64,000 bases of DNA. It comes from Pelagomonas calceolata. Taxonomy: Eukaryota > Sar > Pelagophyceae > Pelagomonadales > Pelagomonadaceae. This document shows positions 42,717 to 54,500 of this stretch, piece after piece. A program made the translations under genes and the position numbers. The notes below the pieces were generated by a model that was not told where the DNA came from, made no database searches, and was given only the letters and a program-made list of their open reading frames with translations. Position 1 is the stretch's first letter. The number at the start of each line of letters is the position of its first letter. Where the stretch lies: positions 5,236,501 through 5,300,500 of the forward strand of contig CAKKNE010000002.1 of the NCBI GenBank assembly GCA_918797485.1, in the 5' to 3' direction.

Positions 42717-44033
42717 ATGCTCTCCAGGGCAACAACCAGGGCGTTGCACGCGGCCCGCGCGCTAAGCGCTGATTCAGCGCGAGCGGCACAGAAAATGCAC
42801 GCGGCACGCGCGCTAAGCGCTGCGCCAGCGCGAGCGGCACAGAAAAAGAAACTCCTGGGCCCGAAGAAGAACGCACAACAAGTGCGCGACCTGCTCCGGA
42901 CGCGGCTCGCGCTGACGGAAGCGGAGCTGGATCGGATGGTGCGGCGCCGGCCCCTCGGCGCGCTCACGACCATCAAGCCGAAGCTCGACTGGTTGCAGCG
43001 CCGCCTCGACCTGGACACTCAACAATTAGCGAGGTTGGTGAGAAGGGAGCCGACGGTGTTGACGAACAGCGTCGAACGGAACAACGCGCCGACGCTCGAC
43101 TGGCTCCAGACGCGCCTCGAGCTGGACACGGCGCAACTGGGGCGGATGGTCGTGAAGCTGCCGGCCCTGGTGGGCAAGCGCCCCGAGAGCATGGAGGAAA
43201 ACTGCGACTGGCTGCGGCGGCGTTTAGGTCTCGACGCGACGCAGACGCGGCGGCTCGTCGCGGGGTTCCCGCCGCTGCTGTATCTCAGCGTCGATGAAAA
43301 TTTAAAGCCGACGCTCGACTGGCTCCAGAAACGCCTCGACCTGGACGACGGGGGGCTGAGGAAGATGGTTCTGACGCATCCGCCACTGCTGGGCTTGAGC
43401 GTCGAGGCCAACATGGCCCCGAAGCTCGCCTACCTCGAGCAGGAACTCAACATGACGCGCGCCGCGCTCCGCGACCACGTGCTGCGGATCCCGGCCATCC
43501 TGGCCTACAGCCTCGACAAGCGCTACCGCCCGCGCGTCGAGGCGTGCCGCGCGGCTGGGGTGGATGCGGGCTACGTCCTCACGGCCGCCCCGCTGACGGA
43601 CGAGTACTTCTACGAGCGCCTCGAGACGATGCGGGAAGTAGTCGTCGCGACCGCGTCGTCGCGCGCGACGACGCCGCCGGGACGACGGGCGTTCAGCACC
43701 GCGTCCTCCGACGACGGCAACGGCCTCCCGGGCACGGAGCACGGCGGGCGGCGCCTCGCCATCGTCTTCACGTGCACCGTCTGCGACACGCGCTCGGCGA
43801 AAAAATTCTCGGAGCACGCCTACCGGCATGGGGTGGTTGTCGTGCGCTGCCCGGGCTGCGGGAACGACCACCTCATCGCGGACAACCTGGGGTTCTTCGA
43901 GGACGACTGGACGCTCGAGGATATGTTAAGGGCGCGCGGCGATAGCGTCGAGACGCTCGACGACGACAACCTGGCGGAGGGGGTCGACGCGGAGTTGTTG
44001 AAAAGGCTCGTCGAGGGCCGGCGGGGTAAATAG
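42717..44033 (+). CDS. mTERF repeats fused to a DNL (Zim17/Hep1) zinc finger
   Basis: 438 aa, single exon. N-terminal ~45 residues are an Ala/Arg-rich targeting peptide with a 17-residue tandem repeat (HAARALSADSARAAQKM / HAARALSAAPARAAQKK). Residues ~50-290 hold about seven mTERF motifs (PKLDWLQRRLDLDTQQLARL, VRREPTVLTN, PTLDWLQKRLDLDDGGLRKM), the organellar nucleic-acid-binding fold. Residues ~345-400 are a DNL zinc finger: VFTCTVCDTRSAKKF, RCPGCGNDHLIADNLGFF, with both CxxC pairs and the diagnostic DNL motif. Zim17/Hep1 keeps mitochondrial Hsp70 soluble; mTERF proteins control organellar transcription or translation. Both act in organelles, so the fusion is consistent with an organellar address, mitochondrion or plastid. 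No break in frame separates the two parts, so this looks like a true fusion. Confidence 0.88.
   Translation: MLSRATTRALHAARALSADSARAAQKMHAARALSAAPARAAQKKKLLGPKKNAQQVRDLLRTRLALTEAELDRMVRRRPLGALTTIKPKLDWLQRRLDLDTQQLARLVRREPTVLTNSVERNNAPTLDWLQTRLELDTAQLGRMVVKLPALVGKRPESMEENCDWLRRRLGLDATQTRRLVAGFPPLLYLSVDENLKPTLDWLQKRLDLDDGGLRKMVLTHPPLLGLSVEANMAPKLAYLEQELNMTRAALRDHVLRIPAILAYSLDKRYRPRVEACRAAGVDAGYVLTAAPLTDEYFYERLETMREVVVATASSRATTPPGRRAFSTASSDDGNGLPGTEHGGRRLAIVFTCTVCDTRSAKKFSEHAYRHGVVVVRCPGCGNDHLIADNLGFFEDDWTLEDMLRARGDSVETLDDDNLAEGVDAELLKRLVEGRRGK
42747..42848 (+). repeat. 51-bp tandem repeat in the targeting peptide
   Basis: Two in-frame 51-bp units (42747-42797, 42798-42848) within the mTERF-DNL gene, differing at a few bases. 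It duplicates the amphipathic helix of the leader. Units contain the palindromic phrase GCGCTAAGCGC. Confidence 0.85.
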
Positions 44034-44078
44034 TGTGTGAATTTATGTAGAGTTAGACAACAGATTTAGCCAGCAGAA

Positions 44079-44789
44079 CTAGGGCGGCGAGCGCCGCGCG
44101 CGGCGTTTTGCCTTGACTCGTTCCCGGAGCGCCGCCGCGCGGCCCGGCGCCGCCGCGCCAGCCGCTCCTCCCGCCGCATCGTCGCTCCGTCCCGCACGTT
44201 GCCGCATCTTCCGCTTGAGCGGATGCGCCGAGCGCTTCCGCTTCTGGCTCGCCAATGCCCTCCGCCCGCTCGCAGCCACCGCCTCTTGGAGACCGCGGCC
44301 GGCCGCCAGAGCCTCCGTCGCGGCCATGACCTGCTCGACGGCCTCTTGACGAGACCGCGGCGCGTCGGGGTCCGCGAGCACGCGCGACGCCGCCTCGAGC
44401 ATCGCGCCGCCCTGTGGGTTGAAAGGCCTCTTGGGTAACTCTTCGTCGTCGTCGTCCTCGTCGTCGTCCGATGAGGAGGGAGGCGGCACCTCGAGCCCGA
44501 ACCGCGCCCCGTGCTCCCGCAGAAACCTCCTCCTCAGCACTTGGAACGCGTCCTCGAGTTGTTTGCGTTTTTTCTGCTGCTCGGCGGCGTACTCCGGCGA
44601 ATTGAGATAAGCTGTCCACTCCCGTTGTTTCTCGTCGAGCTCGGCCTGGCGTTGCGCTTCCGCGGCGTCGGCCTTTTTTTGTTCCTCCTTCCACTCTTTC
44701 AGGAGACGCTCGGACGCCTCGCGGATGTCGTCGTCGGCGTCGCCGAAGTTTATTGGGCTCCCGTCGGGTCGGCTGAGGCCTGTGCCCAT
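44079..44789 (-). CDS. Unknown charged, coiled-coil protein with basic tail
   Basis: 236 aa. Starts MGTGLSRPDGSPINFGDADD, whose Gly-2 could be myristoylated. Residues ~20-90 are a long charged helix (REASERLLKEWKEEQKKADA, EAQRQAELDEKQREW), then an acidic run of serines and aspartates (PPPSSSDDDEDDDDEELPKR), then a helical Ala-rich part and a very basic C-terminus (SQKRKRSAHPLKRKMRQR) that would suit nuclear import or nucleic-acid binding. I do not recognise a family. Composition and length argue that it is coding. Upstream region 44790-45118 (329 bp) holds promoter-motif copy 6 at 45022-45043. The neighbour on the other side is convergent (mTERF-DNL), 45 bp away. Confidence 0.65.
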   Translation of the reverse strand: MGTGLSRPDGSPINFGDADDDIREASERLLKEWKEEQKKADAAEAQRQAELDEKQREWTAYLNSPEYAAEQQKKRKQLEDAFQVLRRRFLREHGARFGLEVPPPSSSDDDEDDDDEELPKRPFNPQGGAMLEAASRVLADPDAPRSRQEAVEQVMAATEALAAGRGLQEAVAASGRRALASQKRKRSAHPLKRKMRQRAGRSDDAAGGAAGAAAPGRAAALRERVKAKRRARRSPP

Positions 44790-45021
44790 CCTGTTCTTTT
44801 TTGTTTTTAGGCGTCGTCGTCGTCGTCTTTGTATTTGTGGTGGTGGTGTGCGCGCGGCTGATGGCTGCAGTCCTGCTGCAGCTTTTTGTTTTGGCGGTAT
44901 GAGCAGGGAGTGCGTACAGTTATCACAGCGATGCGGCGGGGTACTGCTGCTCCGAATATGTAAGAAACTGTCTTAGGTTCAATTATAAGCACTTGTTTTG
45001 TCGTTTTTTGCCTGGCACCTA

Positions 45022-45043
45022 GCTAGCGTCTGTAAGACACTAG
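45022..45043 (+). promoter_or_regulatory. Recurrent near-palindromic promoter motif, copy 6
   Basis: GCTAGCGTC then TGTAAGACACTAG. It is 233 bp upstream of the start at 44789 (minus strand), in the opposite orientation. It sits in a 329-bp spacer with no other feature. Confidence 0.6.
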
Positions 45044-45118
45044 GAAAAACAAAAACCTCTCGTACGACGCCGCCGACGCGAGCCCCACTCGAAAAAAGTC
45101 GCGTACTACCACATTAGC

Positions 45119-47240
45119 CTAGCGCACAAGCCCGTCCAGCGGCGCCTCGAGCCCGTCGAGGACGCCTTGCGCCGTCGACGGCGAGAGCTCGCTCGACAGC
45201 GACCGGAACGTCGTTTCCAGGTCGCGGAGCGTCGGCGACGCCTTCGACGAGCCCGACGACGGCGCCTGCTCCCTCGCCCAGCCGCGGAGCAGGGTGGCCG
45301 GCGTCTCGGACGCGTCGCGCCGCCTCGGGGGCGACGCCGACCGCGCCCTGCGCAGGCTCCGGCGACCGGCGGCGATCTGCTCCTCGAGCGAGGGCCGCGC
45401 CGGCTCCTCGGGCACAGTTGACGGTAGTTCGGGCAGCGGCGCCAGGCCCAGCAGCTGCGCCTCCGACAGCCCAAACTCCAGCTCGAACTCGACCTCCGTC
45501 GCACATTCCGCCACTAAGACATCACTCAAAGCGGCGAGGACCGCGTCGACGGCCACCGCCTCCGGGTCGAGCACGTCGCGCGCGGGTTTGGACGGCGACG
45601 CGGGCGTCCTTGCTGAAGACGCCTCGCGCTCCCTCTCCAAAGCCTTCTGCAACCTTTCCAACTCCACCAATCTCTTGGATTCGTTCTCGCGGAGCTTGGC
45701 CGACTCCCTTCTTAGAGTGGTAACTTCGGCGGCCTTTTCGATGGCGTCGTCGCGCTCCTCCTTCAAAGATTTCGCCCTTTGCGACGCGTAGTTCGCGCGG
45801 CGCTTCTCCTTTTCGACCTTCGCGGCGTTCTCCTCCTCGAGGGCCTTCAGTCTCTCGACCTCCGCTCTTAATGTTCGTAGAGCTTCTGCTCTATCCCGGG
45901 GACCCTCCCTCGCAGGGACGACGGACATGGACCGGCGCCGTCGCGGCTTCGCCGTCTCGGCCGCGTCCAACGCTAACGCAAGCGGCTTTGATGATGATGT
46001 ACCGGAGCCGTACTTGTACCGCAGTAGAGCGAAGAGCGTCTCCTCGGACCCGCGCCACTCTCTTGCTATTTGCGCCGCTCTAGGTAATAAGGAAGGGTTG
46101 TGGATGGCGTAGAACTTGCGCAAGGTCTGCGCGCAGTCGGCGCCGCGCGGCACAGGCTTGCTTCTGGACGCGTCGAAGATGGATCGTAATGAAGGCGTCG
46201 AGGGCGGCGGACACGAGGGCGCGGGGCGGCGGCGGCGGCGGGTCTGAGCGAAGCGCGACGGCGTCGTCATGGCTTGTGGCGGCTTTTCCGGAGACTTTTC
46301 GGGAGACGCTCCACCAGGCGCGCAGAGCCGCAGCCAGCGCTTCACGGCGCGCTCGCCCGCGGCGACGACGGCGGCCGCGGGCGGCCCGCGCGGCGGCTGC
46401 GGCGTCGTGTGCCGCGCCCGGAGCAGCGCGTCCCGACAGTTCGCGGCGGCGACGCACCACGCGGCCAAGCGGCCGAGGTGGACGTTCGCCTTCGCGGCGC
46501 GCGCGGGCGCGGGGAACGCCGGGTCGGCCGTGGCCACGGCGAGCTCGTAGAGGCGGCGGTGCGCGTCGGCGTCGTCGCTGAGCGCCAAAGCGGGCACGTC
46601 GAGCGCCGCGAGCGCGGCGCCGAGCCGCGGCCGCGGCTTCGCGCCCGGCGCCGCCGGCGCGCCGTCGAGCGCCGCGCGGAAGTGCGACGCCTGTGTGGTT
46701 TGACCTTTTCACGCTATACGCCATCGCCGCGGGACGCCGACTGCATACCGTAGCGGAATTGAGGCCGAGGACGTCGCACGACGCCTCGAGGACCGGCCTC
46801 TCCACATCCGTCGGCGCCCGCCGCTGGCGCCGCGCCGCCGCGGCCATGGCGTCTCGGAGTTCCGCTATTCTTGACCCTGGCGTCGCCGCTAGTGCTCGCG
46901 AGGCCGCCCTTAGTGCCAGAATGACGTCTTTGGCTTGCTGTCTCGCTCTACCGTCGGCCGTCTCCCTCGATTCCGCTCTTACAGCTGCTCGCTGCACCGC
47001 ATCTCGCCAGAGCTCCGGGTTTGCCGCGACACGGCGCCATCTGTTGTTGGTGGCCGCGGCGGCGCCGCCGGAGCCGACGTAGGCCAGGACGCGCTTGAGC
47101 AGTTTCGTCGGCAGAAATTCGGTTGCCGTGTCGTCCGGTTGATGTTTGGCTGTCGCCAATTCGTCGAGGAGCGCCGTGAGCTTGTGGAGGCGCGTCGTGA
47201 TTGGCTTGGAGTCGGGGGAGGTGCTGTGTCTGCGGCTCAT
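45119..47240 (-). CDS. F-box-like / coiled-coil protein, two exons
   Basis: Exons 47240-46749 and 46690-45119, 687 aa. N-terminus (residues ~42-90: FLPTKLLKRVLAYVGSGG, NNRWRRVAANPELWRDAVQR) is F-box-like, which would make it a substrate adaptor for SCF ligases. The middle is helical and Ala-rich; around residue 330 is FYAIHNPSLLPRAAQIAREW, then LFALLRYKYGS, a short conserved-looking helix pair of a type seen in many protist coiled-coil proteins. Then ~120 residues of coiled coil (LRTLRAEVERLKALEEENAA, RESAKLRENESKRLVELERL) and a Ser/Pro/Arg-rich tail. The 58-nt intron (GTATGC...CACACAG) joins GLNSAT/ASHFRAAL at a codon boundary and keeps the frame. Function unknown; cytoskeletal or centrosomal roles are possible from the coiled coil. 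Confidence 0.75.
46691..46748 (-). mobile_element. Short intron with an introner-like right end
   Basis: 58 nt. Its right end GGTCAAACCACACAG resembles the right end of the introner family (…TCA..CCAC.CAG), and it contains GGCGATGGCGT, shared with the GH3 and DnaJ introners. There is no left-end match and no target duplication (GTATGCAG / GCGTCGCA). It may be an old truncated introner, or an ordinary intron. Confidence 0.4.
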
Positions 47241-47734
47241 ATTGGTGCGCTGCTGGTGCGCTCGCGCGTGGCGTTACGTCGCAGCGCTCGGAATGTGTTA
47301 CGTGTGTCGAATGCTGCGTTCTTATGGCGTGCGCGATTCGCTTCCGTCGCAACCGTGAAAGTGCTCGAACCCGATTTGGGCAAACCAAAGTTGGAGGTCC
47401 TCCGGCCTATCGCCGGTCCTTGTATGCGGTGTAAGGTCGGAAGAAGCGGCATTTTAGAAATGCGTTCGGGTCCTTACCTAGTAGGAAAAAACACTAGCCT
47501 CCAGCCACGTAGGCTGCCGCTGGTCTTTCTTTATTGTCGCTATAGGCCATCGGGAAGCAGGGCCAGGCGAAAAAAACATGTGCCTATAGCGCTGGGACAA
47601 CTCCTGGCACCTGGCGCAAGCGATAGAACAGCTTTGCGGCGCGCGCCGCGCCGAAACGCCGCTTTAGAAGGTCGTCGCTGCTTCAGAAAGCGCAACTTCG
47701 CCGCGAGGGCCAGCAAGCTTCGTCCGCCGCAACC
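47241..47734. other. Divergent spacer, no clear gene
   Basis: 494 bp between two start codons facing away. A loose relative of the promoter palindrome is present at about 47476-47497 (CTAGTAGGAAAAAACACTAG), sharing only the ends. No gene is evident; short open frames are arginine-rich and match nothing. Confidence 0.5.
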
Positions 47735-48259
47735 ATGAGCTTCGTCCGCTCCGACGCGCGGCGCAAGGAGCTCAACGCGAAGTTCGGCGCCAACGCCTGG
47801 GCGCCGCCGTCCCCCGCGACCGCGCGGCGGACGCTTAGGACCGCGCAGCCGTTTTTGACGGGCTGCCGCGTCTGCGGCGCCGAGGACGCCGAATACTTTT
47901 TCCGAGACCGCCGCTTCTGCCGCGCGCACTGCCCGTGGAAGGCGCTCATCGCGTCGTCGTCGGAGCCGCCACCGCCGGCGGCGCCGGTGATCATGCACGC
48001 GCCGAAGCGCCGTCGGATCGTGCCGACCGCGGACGAGCTGCTGCCGCCGTCGCCGACGTCCGTCGTCTCCGCCGCCATCACGCCGGCCATCACGCCGTCG
48101 GGCAGCGACGCGAAGATGTCGGACCTCGACGAGGAGGTCAGCGCCGTCTCGATCTCGCCGCCGCCGTCGCCGACCCTGGCGCGGGGCAAGCGGCTCGCGA
48201 CAGCTGCGCCCGGCTTCCCGCCGGGCTTCGACGCCCGCGCCGTGCGGCTCGTCGGTTGA
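47735..48259 (+). CDS. Small protein with a Cys4 motif, unknown
   Basis: 174 aa. Near the N-terminus, FLTGCRVCGAEDAEYFFRDR then RFCRAHCPWKAL gives CxxC-x13-CxxxC, a possible zinc knuckle. The rest is basic (HAPKRRRIVPTADELLPPSP) and Ser/Pro-rich with likely disorder (ISPPPSPTLARGK). MSFVRSDARRKELNAKFGAN at the start is a plausible helix. The basic stretch could be a nuclear localisation signal. No family recognised. Convergent with the giant EF-hand/PUB gene, 315 bp downstream, where no other feature is seen. Confidence 0.65.
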   Translation: MSFVRSDARRKELNAKFGANAWAPPSPATARRTLRTAQPFLTGCRVCGAEDAEYFFRDRRFCRAHCPWKALIASSSEPPPPAAPVIMHAPKRRRIVPTADELLPPSPTSVVSAAITPAITPSGSDAKMSDLDEEVSAVSISPPPSPTLARGKRLATAAPGFPPGFDARAVRLVG

Positions 48260-48574
48260 CGCTCTCCGGGCCCGCGCGCAAGCGCGGGAGCGTCCGCCAC
48301 CTTGGCGGCCGCGCGTCGCAGGCCCCGCCTGCGCGCCCCGGCACCCAATGCCAATTCAGGATTATTAAAAATATGTTATTCAAAGACTGCCTTCACTGCG
48401 CGCGTCGATCTCGTCGGCCTGGCTTATGCGCCTCGGCGAGAGATAGACGGACCCGCGCGTGGGGCCAAGGACCATTCAGCCCATTAGGGAAGCAGAAGTA
48501 AAAGACGGGCAGAGGGTCGCTAGATCGCTACACACGCCGACGGCAGAACGACCAGAAAGACCAAAACACGGTAC

Positions 48575-51500
48575 CTAGTACACCCCCCCGCCCGCGCCAC
48601 AGACCCCAGGATGCGCCTTGAGCAGCACCTTCTTGAAGTGCGCGTCGCCCCGCAGCACCAGCCCGAGCGCGCGCCGCGCGCCCGCCGACCGCCCCGTCGT
48701 CGTCCCCTTCGTCGGGAAGGGCTGGAGCAGGCGGTGCGTGCCGCCGCCGGCTTCCGCCGTGTCCTGGCGGCCCCGTACCACGCCCTTGACGTCGCCGTTT
48801 TTGAGGACGTGGACCAACGCCGAAAGGGCGCCGCCCGCGCCCCAGTGCCGCAACCCGTCGTCGCCGGCGGCGGCCATGACGCTCAGCGCCTCCAAGGCGA
48901 CGTCGGCCTCCTCTTCCGAGGAATCTTGAGAACGGGCCGAGCGAGCACAACACGCGACCCACGGCGCCTGGCAGAAGGCCCGCGCGAGCCGCACGCGCGG
49001 GTCCTTGGCCACGGAGGCCGCGGACGCGTCGGGGTCCCGTCTCAGTCTAGATAAAGAATCGAAGCCCGCTGCACAGGCGTTCAGGCAGCACCGCAGCGTC
49101 GCCGTGCGCACGTCGTTGTTGATGTCAGAAGCTAAAGGTAGTAGTAGAGTAGCGCAGTCGGCGTCCGCCAACTCCTTCGCGGCCGAGTCCTGCTCCGCCT
49201 CCAGTCGAAACACGTTGGCGAAGGCCGTGGCGGCCGCCTTTCTGTTTGTAGTACCAGCACCGGGTCGAGCCAAAGCTCGACAAGCATGCACCACCGTCGC
49301 CAAATAACCAGGCGCCACGCGCGTAAAGGCCTCCGATAATTCATCGCTCTCAACCACAGGAAACGCCGCGTCGCCGTACAACGCCTTCGCCGCGGCGCGA
49401 CAGGCCACTTCCGCGTGATCCGCGGCGGGGGCGTCCGGATCGTCAGCAAGAACCAGAATCTTCGTAATTAACGACGCGGCGGCGGCGGCGCAGTCCTCGT
49501 GGGCGTCCCCCGTCAACTTCTCCAGCCTCTTCAAATTCAGAGCGACGTCCACGACGCGGTGCGGCACGTCGTGGCGGTTGACCATCGCGTCGCAGACCGC
49601 CTCGTTGATCCGACGCGAGCGCCGGTCGTCGCAGGGCAAGCCGGCGGCTAGTCGTTCCGCAGCTCTACAAGCATCGATAAACTTCTCCGCTGTTTCTGTC
49701 CTCATCTCGCCCCGGCCGACGTCGAGCTCGGCATCGAGCAAAGGCCCCACCACTCGATGCTCGAGCCAGGCCCACGGTTTGGCTTCTCCTCGTACGAAGC
49801 GTTTGGCTTCATCGAAGGCCGTTTCGCTCACGTCCAACCATCTAGCTGCTAGCAGGTCGCGACATAAGGGCCGTTCTGAGGGATCCGGCCTGAGACAAGC
49901 CATGGCGCAGCATAAAAGCACGCCGCCCGGCGGCGACGGCGGCGTCGCATGGAGGGCGTCCTCGATCTCCTCTCCGAGCAATTGGGGGTCGTTCTCGCAG
50001 GCCCGACACAACGCGCGCGCGCCGTCCTTGTCAAGCGGAAAACCGAACGCATCGCCCAACACGGCCAGAAGAGCTTCCTCCGTGAGCACCTCATCGTTTC
50101 TCGCTTCTATAGATTCAAGAATGTCATCAGCCAGTGAGGTCGTAGCTCTTTTGGACCTATGAGCTGATAACAACCGAGCATGTGATTCTAACGCTTCCCG
50201 GACCTCGTCTATCTTCGTCGCGTCTCTACGTTTTCGTTGAGGCACCCAGGCCGCGGGCCAGGAGCCCCCATCCAGAGCTTTCAAAGCGTGGCCCGCCTTG
50301 ACGCCCTCGTCGACGAGACCACTCGTCTGCGGCGCCCGGTGGTTACGTTTGGGCGACGGCGCGTGGAAGGGCGCGTAGTGGAAGTCTCGTGCTACTTCTC
50401 TCAAGTCTTCTTCGGTACAACCTCTTCTAGATAAGAAGGCTGAGAGCTGCGGGCCGTAGGGCGCGGGCCGGTCTCCCGCGGCCAGCTCGAACGCCAGTAC
50501 TCCTAGCCCCCAGCTGTCCCAGGTCAAAGTGGGAGCGTCTTCCGTCACTCGGTAAGAATGCCTCGAACACCCGGAGCAGGAGGGCCCTTGCATATTTACC
50601 ACTATGCATTCGGGAGGCGTCAGCGCATCAGAAGCGTCCAAGCTTTGAGTATCCTCGGTGAACACACCATCTTCTAACTTAAATGGATCGACCAAACAGA
50701 GCTTGCAGGCCTCGCCCCGGTGGCCATCTACTAAAATAACGTCGGACCGGAGATGCCTCACGAGCAGCCCGAACGCGTGGCAGTGGCCCACGGCCTTTAG
50801 TATTTGCCCGAACCACAACGCGCCTACTCCATCGAGAACGCCGTCCGTGCCCAGGCCTCCCCGGTCATCTAGTAGAGAGCGTAGTGGTATGAGTCGAGAA
50901 CCCGGGTCGCTGAAGACGAGCGCATCTAACTCTTCCGCTAAAGTTAACTGTGTGACTAGGGACGAGCACTTCGCTAGTGAAGGCGACGATGCGATATGTG
51001 ACGTAGAAAAGGTACCACGACGTATCCTACAAAGTAACACGTCGCTCCGGTCTGAGCACCGCGCTTCTCTAAACGTACAGAAGCCCGCCTCGCCCCGGAT
51101 TCGACCCTCCTTCTTCAGTTGCAACTTACTGTTCTCCGGAGGCTTCAGCTTTTCTGCCTTCTCCGCGTCGACCTCCTCGACGCACCGGTCGCGGGCGAGC
51201 TGGAGTAAGGCCGCGTCCACGCGTCGAGACGCCGGATCCGCCGCACACAGGGCCTCCTTCCGCGCCAGTGATAACCTATCTCGCCATGCGGAAGCTTCCT
51301 GGTGCCGCGACCACGCGGCCAGCCACCCCCCGTCCAGGTCCCGATCCTGCGCCGCACTCGCGACGCGCCGACAGTCGTCCTTCAGCAACGAACCGAGATC
51401 CGACGCTAAGATGGCGTCCTCCATCTTTGGGGCATCCAACTCGACGGCGGGCGGCAGGAACTCCGGAAGTTCTCGGGTCGTCTGGAGGAGGGATGGAGGC

Positions 51501-54500
51501 TGCGTTACTGGTCTGGTCAACGCCAGCCCAGCAGGCGGCGTCAGGGCGTATGCCGCACTTCGATCGGCTCGCTCCAGTAAGTCTGTTAACGTGATGCCCG
51601 TCTTCGGCGGAACGTCGGACAGCCCAAAGGCCGTCGCGTCGAAAAGATCCTGATCTCGTAGGAACTGTAATACGATGGAAGCGTATGGTTTAGCTAAGCC
51701 AGTAGCGGCAACTGCTTTCCTATGCGCCTCAGTGGCGTGGAACCTCCTGACAGCTCTCGCTTCTCGCGTGGTGGAGGGCCTCCCCAACGCTTCGCGGAAG
51801 GCTTTTGCTAACTCAACTCGCCTCGCCTGCCGCTGGGGCCTCAGGACCACATCCCTCGCACAGATCGCGACGGCATCATCGCGACTACGAGCGGCTTGCG
51901 ACGCCTCGAGCAGCCCCCGGCACTGATCTGAAAGCCCGCCGCGGATCGCGTGGAGCTTGACGCGCCACCCACACAACGCCGCGTGCGCCGCGAGTTGCCC
52001 GGCCGGCCTTTCTTTTGGGCGGACACCAGCACGTTCTCTTCTAGATCCGATGGCCGCTCTCCCAAGGGCCCAGCAGCACACGGCTCGACGCGTCGTCTTC
52101 CCGTCGCTCAGCCTCACGTCCGCCGCGAGGAGTTCGCAGGCCGTGTCATTTTGAGTGGAGAACGCAGCACCGGGGTCGAAGCGCGTGGCTCGGATGACGT
52201 GCGTGACGTCCTCGCGGGGGTCCTGGCCCGCTCTTACGAACAGTGCGAGGTCGAGACCGAGCTTCTGCAGCGTGTCGCCGTCGCCGCCCCTTGAACGAGC
52301 GAGTAACGGCCGGTCGACGGCGTCTGCCACGCTCTTGATGGCCGTTAACAAAGTACTAACAGAAGTATGCTTCGAGGAAGAGCAGTAGGCTATTCTGAGC
52401 ATTCTATGACGTTCCTGGAAGGCTCTCTTGAGTCCAGCATCTCCCGTTTCAAATAAAGCAGCATCTTTATTACGTAGGAGGACGCACCGGTAGTCAAAGG
52501 AATCCGCCACCGACACGATGACGTCGCCGTCGTCCAACATAAAGAGGTAGGCCACGAAATCACCTCGGTCGTCGATGGCCCTTGCACTTCGACAAGCTTC
52601 CGAAGAGGCGTCGATGCGCGACTCCTTGGCACCTAGCGCGAGGGACACCGTCTTGAGGAGCGTCGACTGGACCTTGGCCCGTTTGTTGGACAGCAACTCG
52701 TCGCCTTCACTATCCCCCCAGGGGTTGTGCGCGATGGCGCTCTTCAGGGACACCTCGCGAGCACCACAGGACTCGACGGCGCACCACTCGTCTTCTAGTG
52801 CCCGATAATAGCCGGGCGTGGCACAAACATGAGGAGCCTGCGAAAAGGCCACGACGCCTCGACAGTCGCCTCGCGGGTCCCAGAGCTTGATGGCTCCGTC
52901 GGCCGAGGCGCTTGCAAGTAATCCAGACAACGGCGCGTAGGTCAGAGCCGTCACCGACGCCTCGCATTCTAGAATGCGCTTCGCGCCGACATAGGTAGAA
53001 GGTTCCTCCAGTACAAGATCCTCCAACGTGTCTAAGCGAACGAAGCCGTCGTTGCCCGACGACGCCGCGAGCGCGTAGGCCGCTTCTTCCGGTTCTAATT
53101 GTGTCAGTAGATCATCATCAACACTACCAATGAGTAGCTCTTTCAGGGACTGCAGACCAACGGCGACGTGCGAGGCCGGCACCGCGCCGCAGCCTCTTGC
53201 ATCCCAGGCCTCAAAGAGCCGTTCGAGGCCTAATTGTCTTTTCCCGTGCCGCACTGTTACGTTCGAGCCTCTCTTGAGTCTCCCGGGCCTATCGTCTTCG
53301 CAGTCCGGTCGATAGTCCGACGGCGGCGCTCTCAATCGTTTCGGAGGCAGTAACTCCGCCGAGCCGTCGTCCTCGAAGATCACTTCCACCAAATCCAAAT
53401 CTTCCAAGATACTACCGACAGTACCATCGCGATAGCCCGGCCGCGGCCCGGCTTGAGCGACCGCGGCCGACACCACAGCTCTTAAAGCAAGTAGACCTCT
53501 CGACTCGAGCGGCTTATTAGCCGCGGGCCAGATTCGGATGGAAGCGTCGGCACTTCCCGTCGCGTACAACCGCAAGTCCGGTACCGAGACGGCGCAATTC
53601 ACATCGCGCGCGTGGCCGCAGAAGACGCGTCTCACGTCACCAGTCGTCGCGTCGAAGGCGTAGACGCGGTCGTCGCCCACCACACTACCAACGATACAGC
53701 CTTCGTGGGGCGCGGCCACGAACTTATCTAACGAGCCATCACTGCACCACCGCGGGTCCATGAGTCCCGAGGCGTCGGGCGCGTCCCAGAAGCCCCGCTT
53801 GCCAAACGACCGCATCTTTGGTAAGGATAGCTTCAGGCGCTTGATGCGAGATAATCCTGAGAGTTCATGGACTCTTATACATCTATCTCCACATGTGGTA
53901 TTGACGTACAACGCCCTACCAGCAGTATCTAGGTACAGGATCTGTTGCCGAGGGTAGATGGACAGCATCCGCTTCGCCAGGGAGCGAGGTAGCGGCCTCG
54001 CTTCTTCCGAAGGATGCGCCTCCGGGCTGACACAGAGAAACGGCGCTTTCCCTACTCTTTTACACGTCGTCGTGTCCCACGCGTCGAGGACGCCGTCGGA
54101 CGTCAGCGCGAACACCAAGGAGTGGATCGGATCGCATACAACCTCCAGCAGCTCAGCTTTTACGTTTGTAATAGATGAAGCTAAGTCCGCGGCGGTCTCG
54201 TCGTGCGGTGCAGTCTTTGATGAGTCCAGCCGTAGCAAGTCGCAAGGACCCCTCCGGTAGACCTCAGTAGGTTCTCTTGTACCTAGCTCGCCATACACTA
54301 AGGCTTCGACGTGGCGCCATCTCACATACGTATCTTTCTGTCCTATACTAGATAGCGTGTCCCTTAGTGAAGGATCACCGAGCCCCAGGAACCGTCTCAC
54401 CAAATCGTCCTTCTTGCACTCGGCTACAAACAAGTCGCCGGGGGCACCCGCCTTCTTGGTTGTTTTGCACGCCTTCGCATAGAGCTTCCTTAGTATCTGT

